A stretch of DNA of 64,000 nucleotides from Bactrocera neohumeralis (Eukaryota > Arthropoda > Insecta > Diptera > Tephritidae), in contig NC_065921.1 of NCBI RefSeq assembly GCF_024586455.1, positions 6,479,401 to 6,543,400 of the forward strand. Direction: 5' to 3'. The notes beneath the pieces were generated by a model, which was not told the origin of the DNA, ran no database searches, and saw only the letters and a list, made by a program, of their open reading frames with translations. Shown here one piece after another: positions 10,975 through 24,077 of the stretch. The first letter of the stretch is position 1. Every line of letters starts with the position of its first letter. The position numbers and the translations under genes are program-made.

Positions 10975-12480
10975 AGGTTGCCATAAGGTTTGTAAAACCT
11001 AGAGGGAAACATCGGTGACCTTAAAAAGTATGTACGAGTATACAAATAATATGTATGACGAGCTGAGTCGATTTAGTTGGTTTATTTATATAAGTGAAAT
11101 AGTTCTTCAGTGTTTGAGATACCAGTTTGAAATTTCGCCTCAAGATGCCGCTTGTTTGCTGGAATTTCGATATATCCTACTATAGCTCGTATTATAGTAG
11201 CTATATACAAACTGATTGACCAAAATCAAGTCCTTACTGCTGTGGGCAAAAATAGTAAGACTTTTTAACTTAAAATTCAGGAGAAAACCCATCCGTCGAA
11301 ATATTTCTTCTGGGTCTGTATGACTGTCGGTGACATCTGTGCCAAATGTCACATCAAAATAATCATTAGTGTTTAGTATACGCTTGTCTTTTCTGAAGTA
11401 CATAAAGTGCATTCGGCGATTTTTAGAATGATTGAAATTATTCAACAAAGAAGTTCCATTAAATTTTGTGTGCGGAATAAAATTTCTGGTGCCGAAACGT
11501 TCGGAATGTTGGAAAAGGGCCTTCGGTGATAATTGTTTGTCGCGAGCAAATGTTTTTGATTGGTACAATTTATTGAAAGAGGGTCAAGAACGCATTGACG
11601 ATGTCCATCCACGTTGAACTACGTCCAGTAAGGCTATCAATATCAACTGATGATTAAAACGTCAATAAAATAAAGGAATTGGTGCTTGAAATCGACGATT
11701 AACAGTTAAAGAATTTACTGACATCGTTGGAATATCGGAAGGATCAGTGAAAACCATTTTGAAAGATCATTTTGGCCTTAGAAAAGTGAAATCACGGTTA
11801 ATTCCAATTCACTAAATTTTTTCGAAAACAGAGTCGAGTTAGCGTCCGTGAAATGGATTAATACCGGCGATCAGTCTTGGATCTATATGCTTACGACGGA
11901 AATAGATGATCAATTGGCCGAATATCGTTGCATAGGTGAGCCGAAGCTGAAAAAATCACGTCAAAGCAGGACAAAATTCAAGGTTCTGTTGACTGTTTTC
12001 TTCGATTACTGAGGTGTGGTGCACTACGAATTCCTTCCGATCGGCCAAACTGTCAAAAAGGAATACTGTTTGAGTATTATGCGTGAAGCTATTCGTAAAA
12101 ATGACCAGAATTATTGGCCGACAACTCTTTGTTTTCGCACCACGATAATGCATCATCGCATACTGCATTGATTCTTCGCGAGTTTTTCGTCAAATTTTCA
12201 ACCAAATCGTGTGCTGCAACCACCGTAATCACCTGATTTAGCGCCGAGTTTCATCTCCCGGGAAACCGTCTTGAGTCAATTGAAGACATTAAAGGTGAAT
12301 CGCTACGCTCAGTGAAGGCTATTACGGAAAGTGACTTTAACAACTGTGTCGAGGATTGAAAAAAACGGAGGCAAAAGTGTATTGGAGCCAAGATGGCGGC
12401 GACATAAATTTTGCTCATAGCAGTATATTAAACATTATTTATTTGTCAAGATATCTTCCATTAAGTTTGGAACAAAAAGC
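10975..12480 (-). repeat. Family A repeat split by a mariner insertion
   Basis: In reverse orientation, 10975-11236 matches the family A 3' half (end segment, TAAATCGACTCAGCTCGTCA, and the central GTTTGTATATAGC block). The bases just beyond the mariner, about 12424-12480, continue into the family A 5' half (CCAAACTTAATGGAAGATAT on the minus strand, equivalent to the block at 4880-4900). The repeat was therefore already in place when the mariner arrived. Confidence 0.6.
11237..12423 (+). mobile_element. Decayed DD34D mariner with both terminal inverted repeats
   Basis: The left end CTGCTGTGGGCAAAAATAGT and the right end (complement CTGCTATGAGCAAAATTTAT) form terminal inverted repeats. They are flanked by TA at 11235-11236 and 12424-12425. 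The transposase starts near 11432 with KLFNKEVPLNFVCGIKFLVP and continues through an AFGDNC-type block, IVGISEGSVKTILKDHFGLR, FFDY, and HHDNASSHTALILREFF. All are recognisable mariner blocks, but frameshifts and stops break them. The segment near the C-terminus is deleted relative to the 50.3 kb copy, which retains KCIVTKGDY. Length is about 1.19 kb against roughly 1.3 kb for an intact mariner. Confidence 0.85.
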
Positions 12481-14040
12481 TTTATCTAAACACCGTTTTC
12501 CACGGAGATGGACAGATGGTCATTCGAAATTCGGTTCGAACTTGTCGGCCCCTTACATACAAACGACAAAGTAGCGGAACCGCTTGGAGAAAGTATCGTG
12601 GAAGGCAACCGATAGTCTTAAGATTTGAGCCCACTGAGCTTTTACTACCGAGATTTTTCAAAATTGCTGTACTATACAAAATAGGCGTAAAAGAAATTAG
12701 CTCTGCACTCAGATTCTGTTAAATCTATGGAGAAAAAACAAAAAAAAAACCATGTTCATCCGACTACCTTTTCGGCTTGATACTGTTCGGTGTCATCACG
12801 AGGGGACTAGTTACTTGAATTTTTTAGAAAAAGTTTATCTCTGGGGCCTTTGCAGGGTGTTGAATATTCTCGTTAACTTTTCTTCGGATAAGTATTCAGT
12901 GCCAATCTCAGGTAGCTGATTCCATGAGAATTTCAGAAGCTCCGAATAGCGCGGTAGGCCCCTAAATTATTGGCTTTAGTACCAAGGTCAAAATATTTAT
13001 CAATTACTCAAACAAAGGGAAGTAGATAATTAAAGTACATATATATATATACTTATCTTGATATACTTACTTAGCATAATAGTTTTTGTCAATTCTGAAG
13101 TCAACTAAATATAATACAAATGCAAACGGAGCAAGTATTTGAATTCGTTCGAAATTATGAAAGAAATTACAACTACAATGAGTACTAATCCATTACACGC
13201 GCTAAGCAGCGATGCACTTCCGAAACAATTACGCGCTCGAGCGGTCAAAGTTGCCATATGTAGCCATTTGTAAGAGCCATAAACGAGTTACGTAATGTGC
13301 CTGCGCACCTACTATATACCATACATGACATACAATAATATTAATGAATATGAGATTTATTTCACCACTGGGAATATGACACCCACTGGGAATGAAAAAT
13401 AACAGGACTTGCGAATGGACAGACAATCGACACAAATAGACAGCTTGGCTGACAGGAAAACAAATAGTCGTAGATGTACCTTTACTTACACACATATATA
13501 CATGTACGTATGTTTCTAGTTGCATACATAATATTATATATTTTTCGCGAATCACAAATTTTGTTTGTTTTTCTATAGGTGTTGTGTGTTTTCCATTGTA
13601 GACTTTGTAAATATGAGTTTATATTTACATACTATGTAAGTGTGTGTGTGTTTATGTGTACTTTTAACAAATGAACAAAATTTCATGAAATCGACAGGAA
13701 TGAGAAAAGCGGTGTTTGCGGGTAGTTTGCACCGATGCGCAAAGATGAAAGGATTTCTATTTATTTTGGTTAAATAAATAATATTTTGCTAATGATAATA
13801 ATTGGTGGAATTTCCTAAAATTTGTTACATCACTGCATGCGCCAAAATTAGCACAGATTATATAAGCAAAAGCTTTCATAATTAACCGCAAAGTATAAAT
13901 ATGTAATTTTAATTGATTAATAGTGGAATGGGGGCGTTTGCTATTGCTTTGGTGCTAACTAATTTTTTCAGTAGAAAGATCACGCATAAGTCGTGTCAAG
14001 CTGTCGTATTATTTTTGTTCAGAATTGTTTGGCAATTCAT
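12481..14040. other. Non-coding stretch
   Basis: No gene recognised. The interval 12480-13000 has several 60-70 codon frames on both strands without known domains. The interval 13020-13690 is AT-rich with TG and ATAC runs. The final 130 bases probably belong to the 5' part of the following DD41D element. Confidence 0.45.
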
Positions 14041-14990
14041 CATGGAAGGACCGCGTGAACAACGTTTAAGAATCGTTCAACTTTATTACGAAAAGTCACG
14101 TTCTGTAATGAATACTTTTCGTGGGCTTCGCTCATCTTATGGTCAACATAATCGGTCTACTGATCGTACTATTCGCAACACCATCGCCCACCCTAAGACC
14201 CAGCATTCGTTGTTGCACAATATTCGACTGAATAGACTACGTCCAGCACGCAGCGAAGAAATTATAGCAGCCGTAGCTGAGAGTGTACACGAAGACCGTG
14301 GAGAGTCGATTCGTCCCCGTTCACAGTAACTTGAACTAATTTGTGGAACGATTTGGCGAATTTAACGTCGAGATCTTAAGTTGAAAGCGTACGAATTGCA
14401 ACTTGTACAAAAACTGAATCCGCTGGACTTTCCCAAGCGACATCGCTTCGCTCTATGGGTTCTTGAAAAGTTCCAAGATGATCTGACGTTTTCGAGTCAA
14501 ACTTTGTTCAGCATGGATGCCCATTTCTGGCGCTTAAGCAATCATATGGGACGAAGAACAGCCTGAAGAGATTCAAGTGTTGCCATTTTATCAGGAAAAA
14601 CCAACGGTTTGGTGTGGTTTGTGGGCCTCATTGGTTCATATTTCTTCAAAAATGATGCCGGTGAGAACGTAACCGTCAATAGCGGTCGTTATCGCGCCAT
14701 AATAACCGCCTATGCCTGAAATTATCACATAAATCAATGGATTTTTTAAGAGAACATTTCAGTGAGCAGATAACTTCTCGTTTTGGGCCGGTCGATTGCC
14801 CACCAAGATCGTGTGATATCACACCGTTAGATTTTTTTCTTGTGGAGATATGTAAAGTCTAAAGTCTATATTCAAAAAATAAATACCAAAGAATGTTCTT
14901 TCGATTGATAAGAAAACATTCCCGATTAATTTTGAGGTTTCTGTGTTTTTTTCTTAAAAAAGTAGGGAATCTCGAAATAGACCATAATAA
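14041..14990 (+). mobile_element. DD41D rosa-like mariner relative, decayed
   Basis: The transposase starts at ATG 14041: MEGPREQRLRIVQLYYEKSR. It is followed by the helix-turn-helix region up to a stop at 14329. After that stop the frame resumes with KAYELQLVQKLNPLDFPKRH, then TLFSMDAHFW (first Asp block), PEEIQVLPFYQEKPTVWCGL, and SRFGPVDCPPRSCDITPLDF (third block). In intact relatives the final Asp of the TPLD block lies 41 residues after the second catalytic Asp. That is the DD41D signature of rosa-type elements, first described in a tephritid. The FQQDGA block is missing here through internal deletion. A second copy lies at 27.1-28.1 kb. Confidence 0.8.
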
Positions 14991-14999
14991 AAACACAAG

Positions 15000-17900
15000 A
15001 ACTAGGATATTTGATTTTTTTCACTTAAATTTTGGTTATGTGAATAAGGTGTCAATATGAAAGTTATAGAAATTTTTGTCATTACAGTTTTTTCCATAGG
15101 GCTTATTATTTTGCCAGAAATTGAGATAAGCCGTTTCTTACATTAAAAAACTCAACTATCCCCTTCCTTCCACTTTCCAACGCCAGATCGCCCTAAATTA
15201 TTATTTATGTTAAGTTGTGTTCCTTTTCCCTTGAGTGCTGTCCTATTATACAAATCTTAACCCAATATTTTTTTTAGTTTTAAGATCTCCTTCAAAGGTA
15301 TTGTTTAACGCTAAGTTGTAAAAGTTTTAAATTCAGTATTTATAGAACCAAATTTACTACTAAAGCTAACATACTATATTATACAACACATAAAGATATG
15401 TTTGGACATCGAAAGTCCAGTCTTCATTAAGAAAAAAATTGGCTCTTGTAACAGTTCTGTCTCTCAACCTTTCGCTTCTAAGCATAGGTTTGGTTTGGGT
15501 TTACTTCCATAGAAGGCCTAGTACATATATACATATATAAGGAACAAATTAGTTGGAACGTGTTATTTTCGAAACAGAGTTAATTTTTTCAATGGTATAT
15601 GGCTTAACCTGATTCTGTAAATAAATTCTGGTTTTCGGTCCTGGGAACATAATATGGACAGTTCCTAATGAAGATTTTGGTTTAGATGTCATAAAATTCG
15701 TAGTTTTGTGCAAAGCAAAAGTACTGAAGTGGTGATTTGCGAACTGAAACGAATGTATTTTCAAATAAATTAAAAGTCATAAGCACTGAGCGAATATTTA
15801 TTCCTTACTTTTATTCCTGTCCGTGTTTCAGAAAACTTCATATATATATGAGTTTAAGTAGATTTTCGGTATAATCGCTGTTATGAGATGATTTTGTAAT
15901 TCAATGTATGACTTGGTCTTGAGAACCATCAATTGTAGATCATGTATGAAATGCTTTTGTTTCTGAAACCTCCTGAAATTTCTGAAACCTGTAGCTATAT
16001 ATACTCATTATACAACCTGTTATAGGAAATTTTGAATAATCTAAGACCTCACGAATATAACGAATATTCAGTTACTTTTGTAGGTAATAACGCTATATTT
16101 CTATCACATTTGGTAGCACACTTCATTGCCATAAATATTGTGGATTTTGCCAACTGGGTCGTAGGCTGTTCGCGCATATCAACAATCGTTAGTATGTTGA
16201 CGTTGATGGCGAGGATTATGATGTTGATGGAATCACAATTTTTACGATTGTGTTTTTTTCGTCTTTTTCATTTTGGCGCTGAAAAGTAATTTGTGCAAGT
16301 ATATCCCTAGAAACTTAAGTGAGTATGTGCGCATGGATGCATATGTATGTGTGTATATAAAAGTGTTTATATGCAAAAAATGTCAGAGGAAGGGTATATA
16401 AGTACATATGAAGGCGCATGTGTGTGTGTGTGTGTTGTCATGACAATTGTGCTCACTCGAAAGTAGTTAAATATAAGTTGCTATGGAAATTTGTAATTCT
16501 TTCATTTTTTCAGCATTCGGCGCTATAAAGTTCTTCATGTTTATAGCTGGAGCTGTTCGACATTTCACTTTTTCATTTATAAAATGGAATATAAACAATA
16601 CGTTGGCTGGGTGCTATGGCAATCTGCAGATTTTAAGGCGCCTAAGTATTTGAATACATATACGTACATATGTATATATATAGCATATAGAAAAGAGGCA
16701 CACTAATTATTTGTGTTTGTATGTGGAAGTCCATATAAAAGTAGTGAAACTAGCGCTCGTGCGTTAATGCTCCTGTCTATCAGCTTATTTTATGAAGATG
16801 CACTAGGCACACACTAGTCCTTTACTTGGCAACATGTGCACACATGTACGGGTGGCTGTGTGTATGTGCATAGTATTTACTGCCATTGCTCGGCTGTTGG
16901 TGGCGTTTGTGCTAATTTATGTGCTCATGTTAATTGACAGCTTAATTTCCTTGACAAATGCGATTTGCGGCTCCTTTTGAGGTGCCCTGTTGAAACATGC
17001 CCACAAAGATGGCGTATTTGATGCAAAGCATTGAAGCCACAGCTTGAATGCACGCGCCAAGCGAAAGAAAAGAATACAAAGCAAAAGAACTTAAGTGGAA
17101 ACTAAAGAAAGCACAGGCAATAGAACCGCAAGGGGCTGCGTGTCTGAGACTACTTATGTGGCTGAATGCACAGCGTAGAAAGTAGAATTATAAACCACAC
17201 GTCGGGCATGCATGCATGTGTGTGTGTGTGTGTGTGGTGCAGGTGTAAGCGTAAGTGCGTATGTATTAGTGCGGCGCGTCTGCAAAAAGATGGGCAAAGT
17301 TTGTCATAGACCAACCGCAGCGCCTCTCACACCTGCGGCGCCTATCACTACAAATTATTTTAATACCCTTTAACTCAAAAACAAACACATAAAGCCACCA
17401 TTCTAATACACACACACATATATGCAGACACACAAACACTCACGCCCAACACATTAGTTGTCAATATAATTCTCTGCTTGTATTTTTCTTCTTGCTTAAG
17501 TACACACACGTTGTTGCTCTTTATTTATATTTACTCTTTCGCTTTGTGTTCTACTTGAGGTTCCAAGCATAAGTATGTCGTAAAGGGGCTGGTTCGACAA
17601 CAGTGTAATGTCACCGATAAGAATCTCGGGAAATCGACACCCACCTTGAAAACAAGAAAAACTTGTCTGAGAGCCGTAAGAAAGCAAAACAAACACACTT
17701 TTACTGCTCGACTGACTTTAGCAAACAAGAGTCGTGTGTAGATGTGTGTGTGCGTGTATTTTCATTTAAGCTATTATATTTTTTCAAGTTTCAAATGCAA
17801 GCATATGTCTGTGTGTTTGCGCATCGTCTCTTGGCCTCTCTCTTCCTGTTTCTTTTCTTCTTTTCCCAACACTCGCATAGCAATTTGCGTTTCCGCTTTA

Positions 17901-18298
17901 CACAAGGTTGAAGCAGAAATCCTTTGTGAGAATTTATTCTGACAAGTATTTAATTTAGAGTTTCCTCTAAAAGTGCCAGCAAGGATTACGAGTGCCAAAA
18001 CCGACTTCAAATATTCCTTGCTGTGAAATGACTTAACTGGGTATTTGGTAGTTGTGGAAAATGCTAAGATGTTTAAAAGAAAAATGTGGGTAAAGAGTCA
18101 AGTTTTAAATGTTTAACTGGAGATTTAAGGTTCAAATAAAATTATAACCTCTTTGGTATGAGCAACAGTTTTCAAAAATTATTACAAAATTTTATTATGA
18201 GAATTTTTATTAAATTTTAGTTCTTCAGTAAGGCAAGATTATTAACTATAACATATCTATATGAAATATAGCTAATAGATGGTGAAATAACATTCTTC
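15000..18298. other. Non-coding stretch with GT microsatellites
   Basis: No gene recognised. There are (TG)n tracts at about 16420-16438 and 17216-17236, and self-complementary TACATATGTA motifs at about 16660-16680. The interval 16700-17350 is somewhat GC-richer and unique. Short frames at 17496-17942 overlap on both strands and lack support. Confidence 0.5.
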
Positions 18299-18302
18299 TT
18301 AA

Positions 18303-18971
18303 GCGGTTATATACAGTTAGCATTTTCGAAAAAACAATTATTTTTATGTTATTTTCTTAATACAAATATATTTAAGAATACACACAGAAAATGTCATATC
18401 GTTCTGGTTAATAATATCCAAGTTATACTCAAGTTTGAAAAGGCTTTTCAGAGTGCTTGGAAGTACAAGACCGGACTTTGAACGTGTTTTTCTCAAAATA
18501 GCGTTTTAAAAGTTAGTCACATCATTACTAGAAAACGGCTAAACCGATTAGTCTAAAATTAAATTTTTTTTCACCGAAAAATGTTTTTTTTTTATAAATA
18601 ATATAAGGTCGAAGTTTTGGTCAAAAATCAATTTTTTTAAACCGCCATTTAAAAAAAAAAAAATTTGTTTGTTCTTTCGATTAGTTACTAGATTTAACAA
18701 TACTTTAATGAAATCTGTTTGGTTTTTTAATTTCAGAGTATCCAGTTCGGATATATAGTGTTCACGGTAAAGCGTCTAACTTGAGAGCAGTTCTCGGAGA
18801 TCAGCTGTTGTGCCTTTCCAAATAAATATGTTTATTAATACTAAGTCTTAAAATGTAGATAAAAGTTACTATAATATGTGTACAAATTTTTGGATCAATG
18901 AATTTAAAAGTTTTCTCAGAAACAAATTTAGTAAAATCGCTTTTTTCGACCTTCTAGCTGTATATAACCCC
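18303..18971. mobile_element. piggyBac-like MITE, TTAA-flanked (family C2)
   Basis: A 669-bp element bounded by TTAA at 18299-18302 and 18972-18975. The left end GCGGTTATATACAGTTAGCA and the complement of the right end, GGGGTTATATACAGCTAGAA, are inverted repeats that continue to a shared TCGAAAAAA. There is no coding capacity. An exact TTAA target duplication is the hallmark of piggyBac-type transposition, so this is read as a non-autonomous member. Confidence 0.7.
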
Positions 18972-19159
18972 TTAAGTATGAATTAAAAAATTTCCAAATA
19001 TATTAATTAAATAATATATTTTTTAATGTTTGGTTTGAACCATAAGTATGAGATAATGATTCAGCAATGGGTTTCTGGTTGTTATCCACAGATTTAAACC
19101 ACCAATCGGCCGACTAATGAATAAAATCCCGTAAGAAATAATATTAAATTTATCTTGAT

Positions 19160-19502
19160 AGCGAAGTTGGCAAATAAATATCTCTCGCTCTTGATAAAAT
19201 CTATTTTTCAAGTCTTAAAGAATTATATCTCAAAGACCTGTAAAATTTCATGAAGATCGATTGAGAAGTTCTCGAGAAATCTTGCCAACCGTTCTTCAAA
19301 TACACAGTTTCGAGAAAACGCGTTTAAAGACGACGCACTTAGCCTAGCTATCCTCTAGCGCAGAAGTTCTTAAGGCTATATCTCCGACACTATTACTCGG
19401 ATCAACTTGAAAGTTTGACAAAATATTCTAGAGATGTTGTAGAATTTAATAAGACAATAAAAAAAATATTTCTTGAAACCCCTAAACCCAAGTAACCCCA
19501 TA
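19160..19502 (-). mobile_element. Partial piggyBac-like MITE (family C1), reverse orientation
   Basis: On the minus strand it begins GGGGTTACTTGGGTTTAGGG. It then carries TTAAATTCTACAACATCTC, CAAGTTGATCCGAGTAATAG and AAACGCGTTTTCTCGAAAC, in the same order as in the 21245-21937 copy. The outer TTAA has become ATAA. The distal half is not recognisable, so the copy is truncated. Confidence 0.65.
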
Positions 19503-19624
19503 ACATTAAAGCTTTGTATATTACCATTAATAACATAAGCATTCGCATATAATAAAAATGGTTTTAGCGCAAATAAATATTTTTAGATGGTCTTTACAAA
19601 ATTTTGTTTTTATACAATATAAAA

Positions 19625-20050
19625 ATAAGAAAAAACATTAACTTCGGTTACACCGAAGCTGTAATACCCTTCCCAGGTATTTTTTTTAAGCACAAAAGTG
19701 TATAAAATGATCTTTATTTTGATTTTGATCGGTCAGTCTGTATGACAACTACATATGGGCTATAGTTGTCGGAACTGAACAATTTGTTCGGTGACTGTTT
19801 CTTTATAACAAATTTCTTGAAGATATCTCGTTAAAGAAAAAGGTTTTCCATATAAGGAATTGACTTTCATCTTTCATTGTGTATTTCAGTTATGTGATAA
19901 AGCAGTCTGATATCAGCTACTTGGGAAGAAAAGGATGTGAGCAAAATTTCAGATTAGTCTCTTAAAAACTAAAAAATAGCTCGCTTATATATAGACAGAC
20001 ACACGAAAATGGGTAAATCAAACCATGTGGTCACTCCGATCGTTTGTATA
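19625..20050 (+). repeat. Dispersed repeat family A, diverged copy
   Basis: It begins CTTCGGTTACACCGAAGCTG followed by TAATACCC. It keeps the GTCTGTATGACAACTACATA and AGACAGACACACG blocks seen in the 4.7 kb copy. Orientation is plus. There is no coding capacity. Confidence 0.6.
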
Positions 20051-21240
20051 TATATTCTTACTAGCTACTGCGAAGTTAGGGTAATAACTTAACCTTCAAA
20101 TCTCCCAAACATAAATTCAAAATAAAATTGTTGCGTTGTTGATTGCAAGTTGCGAAATTAAATGAGAAGTTTTCGCACTCAACAAAGAAGCATAAAGAGC
20201 TTATATTTCAACAAATTTCATACAAAAGCTTCAAATAGTAGAATATCTCATGTGATTAGTCTCGTGATTGCGAATATTATAATATTTGCATATAATATCT
20301 GAACCTGCGATTATTTATGGACTAGATTATTTTTACATTTTATCATATTTAGATAATATATGTATATTAAATAGCACAATTACGATATCACGTGTAAATT
20401 TATTTAAATTAGCTATACTCTAAAGAAATTTATTAAACCCTTTAGAGGGAACTAGTTGACTTTAAGTTGTTGTTAGTGTTAAAGCGGCGGAAAAAACTAT
20501 CATAAATAATTTCTAGGTATGCTGACAGTCAATAGATTTTGATCTGATAAAAATGTTTTTCCGTTTCGGTTACATAGACCCGATTGTCATAGGAACAGTT
20601 AGCTTTTCAGTATAAATTTTCACACTATAAATATTCACTGGATCGGAAGTTTTTTGGTTCTCAAGAACATGTGACTCGCAACAAAATAATTTAAAACTTT
20701 TCGCACTAATTTTTTTGTTTTAAATTAAACACTACCTAATGAGTATTAAATTTTCAAAGCAGATGATTTAAAACTAAATTGTTGTTTGAGTGTATAAACA
20801 AGCTCTATTCATATATTATATTATTTGCACTGTTTATAAAAGTAGTAGTATGTGCACGGACCCAATTTATAGCTTTCATTTTTATAGAGCCATAAATTAG
20901 CTTTGCCTCCGTCTATATTTATCTATTGTTTTTGTCATGAAAAACCTTCAATTTATTCGCAAATTGACTTTACTTGATTGAATGTCCACATTCAGCTTTC
21001 ATAGATGCCTTGAAACTTATTTAAATTTTTTTTTTTAATTTTCGTGTAATTCACCCGTAAAATTTGCTATGGATTCAGGAATTATACACACATATATCTT
21101 GGATATAGTTTAAACTTTTGTTTTATTTTCATATAGTTTGCCTGTAAATTTTTTATAAATTAAAATATTAGTTGCCTTGGAAATTATTATAGCTTAAAAA
21201 ATTGTGTTTTATTTTTCGTGTAATTTATGTGTAAAATAAT
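20051..21240. other. AT-rich non-coding stretch
   Basis: No gene, repeat family or RNA recognised. This interval separates two inverted copies of MITE family C1. Confidence 0.5.
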
Positions 21241-21244
21241 TTAA

Positions 21245-21937
21245 GGGATTACATGGTTTTACGGGTTTCAAAAACCGATTTTTATATTGTCATATTAAAT
21301 TCTACAACATCTCCTAAATTTTCAAGTTGATCCGAGTAATAGTTTTGGAAATACCAACCCTGAGAACTTGTGCGCTCGAGACTAGCTAGTCTAATTGCGC
21401 TGTCTTTAAACGCGTTTTTCTCGAAACAGAGTTTTTGAAGTCGGTTGACAGGACTTCTCGAGGCTACTCAACTACATGAAATTTTACAGAGGTCTTTGAG
21501 ATACAATTTTAAAAGACATGGATGGAAGATTTTTTTCGATGACCACTATTTGAAAAAATAACGTCGGGAAATTTTCACTGAAATTTTTACTTTTTTGTAA
21601 AAATGTTTGCCAAGAAACCAATTTTCAGTATTTTTTTTCCTTTGTCCAAGTTCTAAGTTAAGGTTTTAACTACAACACGTATTTTTTTCACTTTAGATGA
21701 TTCCGTAAGGAGTTATTCTGCCAACGCGGGCACAATTTTTTCCGAGGGGTTACCGGTAATAGCGTCGCAATGGCGGAGTTTAAAATATTTTTTTCCAAAA
21801 ATTACAGAATTTCTGTGTTCATGTAACAATTTGTGTATGTTTGTAACAATAAAAAATTCGAATAAAATGTTTGATTTTTTAAATGAGAAAAAATTGTTGA
21901 AAAAGGCTTTTTTACCCAACGAAACCAATGTAACCCC
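21245..21937 (+). mobile_element. piggyBac-like MITE, complete (family C1)
   Basis: A 693-bp element flanked by TTAA at 21241-21244 and 21938-21941. The left end GGGATTACATGGTTTTACGG pairs with the complement of the right end, GGGGTTACATTGGTTTCGTT. It has no transposase. The left half matches the truncated copy at 19160-19502. The right half matches 44495-44764, which shares TTCACTTTAGATGAT and AAGGAGTTAT. Confidence 0.75.
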
Positions 21938-21944
21938 TTAATAA

Positions 21945-24040
21945 TTGAAGAATTATAAACATTCTAGCTTATTTTCAAAACTTCCTTTAATTTTAGAGAT
22001 TTTTTCTTTTAAAAAATTTTAATATGCAAAAAGTTTTATAGTTTTTGTTCTAGTTTTCCACTTTTCTTTATACATACTATATATATTATTTCCATCTTTG
22101 TGTTGTATATTTATACATATGTACATACGTTTGCATTTTGTCTTTCAAGGGCACTCAAGAAACGCGATTATTTGAAGAACAGCTTTTAAATTATTGTTAT
22201 TGTTTTTTTATGTTTAGACAGCTGTAATGAAGTTTTTAAATTTTTTTTTATTAAGCTGTATATTTATACATTTTATTTTTAAATTTCTTTATTGTTGTTT
22301 TTTATATTTTTTAACATTTTTTTAAATTTTTTTTTGTGTTTTTTTTTAATTTTTTGAAATAATTATCTGCAAATTTTATAATTCTTTTTTTCAATTTTCC
22401 GTTCATTTATATGATTCTCGTTGAAAATCATTAAACTAGCCGTTCTGGGTCCACGTTAACTATCGGCTGTCCACAATTCGGAATACAGAAGTTGCAAGCA
22501 CAAATGTACACACATACGTACTTTGCGCTTATTTGCTTATGCTTTTGCATTTATGGTATGTGTGTTTGTATAAGCAGCAGCGTATGTATTTTAAAATATT
22601 GCAACTTAGCAAAAAAATATACACACAATTAGTGCGAATTTTCTTTCAGCACAATTTCAGCCGCGTTTTTCGCCTTTCTTAAGACTTTTAGTGCCAACCT
22701 ATACATATTTTCTTATGTATATGTATGTACATATATATGTACATATAATATACTTCTTTGTAGCGCTGACTATTTACATTGTGTGTTTTGTAACTGTGTA
22801 TTATGCACGTTGCACTGGGCGCTTTTTAAATCACTTTAAAATTGATTTATTTCAAAGAAAATTTGCACTGTGTCTCAAGAAAAAAATTCGCAAATGGAAG
22901 ACACGCGGATAAATGGAAAAATGCAAATTGTAAAATCACCCGAAATTCGTAATAATATTGACGAAATTATCGTAATACCAAAAGTAAATGGGATTAGCCA
23001 TCAATCGGGTTGGATTATGGCTGAGCGAGTGAGCGTTGCCGCCGATTGACGTTGGGACTTGCGGCTATAAATTTGTATTGTTATGGTTGCTAAATGTTCA
23101 ACACATTATTAAAAATGTATATATGTATGTGTATGCATGCTTATGTATGTATATATATGTATGTATGTATGTAGAGCGCTTATTTTTTGCACCATGTCAT
23201 AAATAAATTGTTGCTATTGTTGCCTTCAGCGTTTAGCCAACAATTGATTAACACGTTCCAAAGGCACACTTGAATGGCATTAACGGCATACAGCTACATA
23301 TCTGCATAAGTGGTATATATTTGAATGCACATGCATATAAGTATGTATGTATGTATGTATGAGCACACAGCCATCAAGCAGCCACTCAATCACGAAATAA
23401 ACATTTTCAGAACCATTTATTTGAACTAATTGGGAGAAATTGCAATATTTCTATTATATTTAAGTGGACTTTAATTGAAATGGAATTGCCTGACGCTGTT
23501 GTTGTTGCTGCTGCTATTCATACACATTTTTGTTGTTATTGTTGTAAGCCTATAATGAATTAATTTCTACTTTCCCATGCACACGACCACACACACGCAC
23601 GCACACGCTTCACAATGTAAACGCCAATATGAAATCAATTCAAGTCGTTAACGCCTGGTGATATTTCGTTTCGCACCTTTTTGAAATAATAATTAAAATT
23701 TGTTTATACACGCAAAAACGACGTACTGTAATATTTAGTGCCGTTTTTAATACCGTTTTTTACGCTACTCTGCCAGCGGTACACTTGTCTCTTTGACTTT
23801 TTTCAATATTTTTATTTTTTATTTATGTTGTTATTTTTTGTTATTATTGCTATTGTTGTTGTTATAACTTGCGAATTTTCTTATGCGTGTATTCTCTTCT
23901 GATTTATTAAATTTTTTGCAAATTATATACATATGTATTTATATATTGCGGTTGCAGTATTAGAATATGATTTTTAATTAGTAAACACAACAAAAAAATT
24001 AAGAAGCGTAGCGCTGCTTTTCTCCGCTAAGCTTTGCGAA
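21945..24040. other. T-rich and microsatellite-rich non-coding stretch
   Basis: Long T-rich tracts lie at 21990-22440, GTAT runs at about 23120-23175 and 23340-23360, and GTT/GCT runs at about 23497-23547. No gene was recognised. The part just upstream of 24044 may hold regulatory elements for the candidate promoter there. Confidence 0.5.
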
Positions 24041-24043
24041 TCA

Positions 24044-24077
24044 TCAGTCGACACCGGTTGTTGGTTTACTACTGTTG
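24044..24077 (+). promoter_or_regulatory. Candidate TATA-less promoter: initiator plus DPE-like motif
   Basis: TCAGTC at 24044-24049 fits the insect initiator consensus TCAKTY, with A+1 at 24046. At +28 to +32 the sequence TGTTG matches the downstream promoter element RGWYV at four of five positions. The sequence that follows, GC-richer and CAA/CAG-rich, looks like a fly 5' leader. No TATA box is present. Confidence 0.35.

Noticed and set aside
11140..11568. A 142-codon minus-strand frame
   Set aside because: It spans the family A/mariner junction and is antisense to the mariner transposase.
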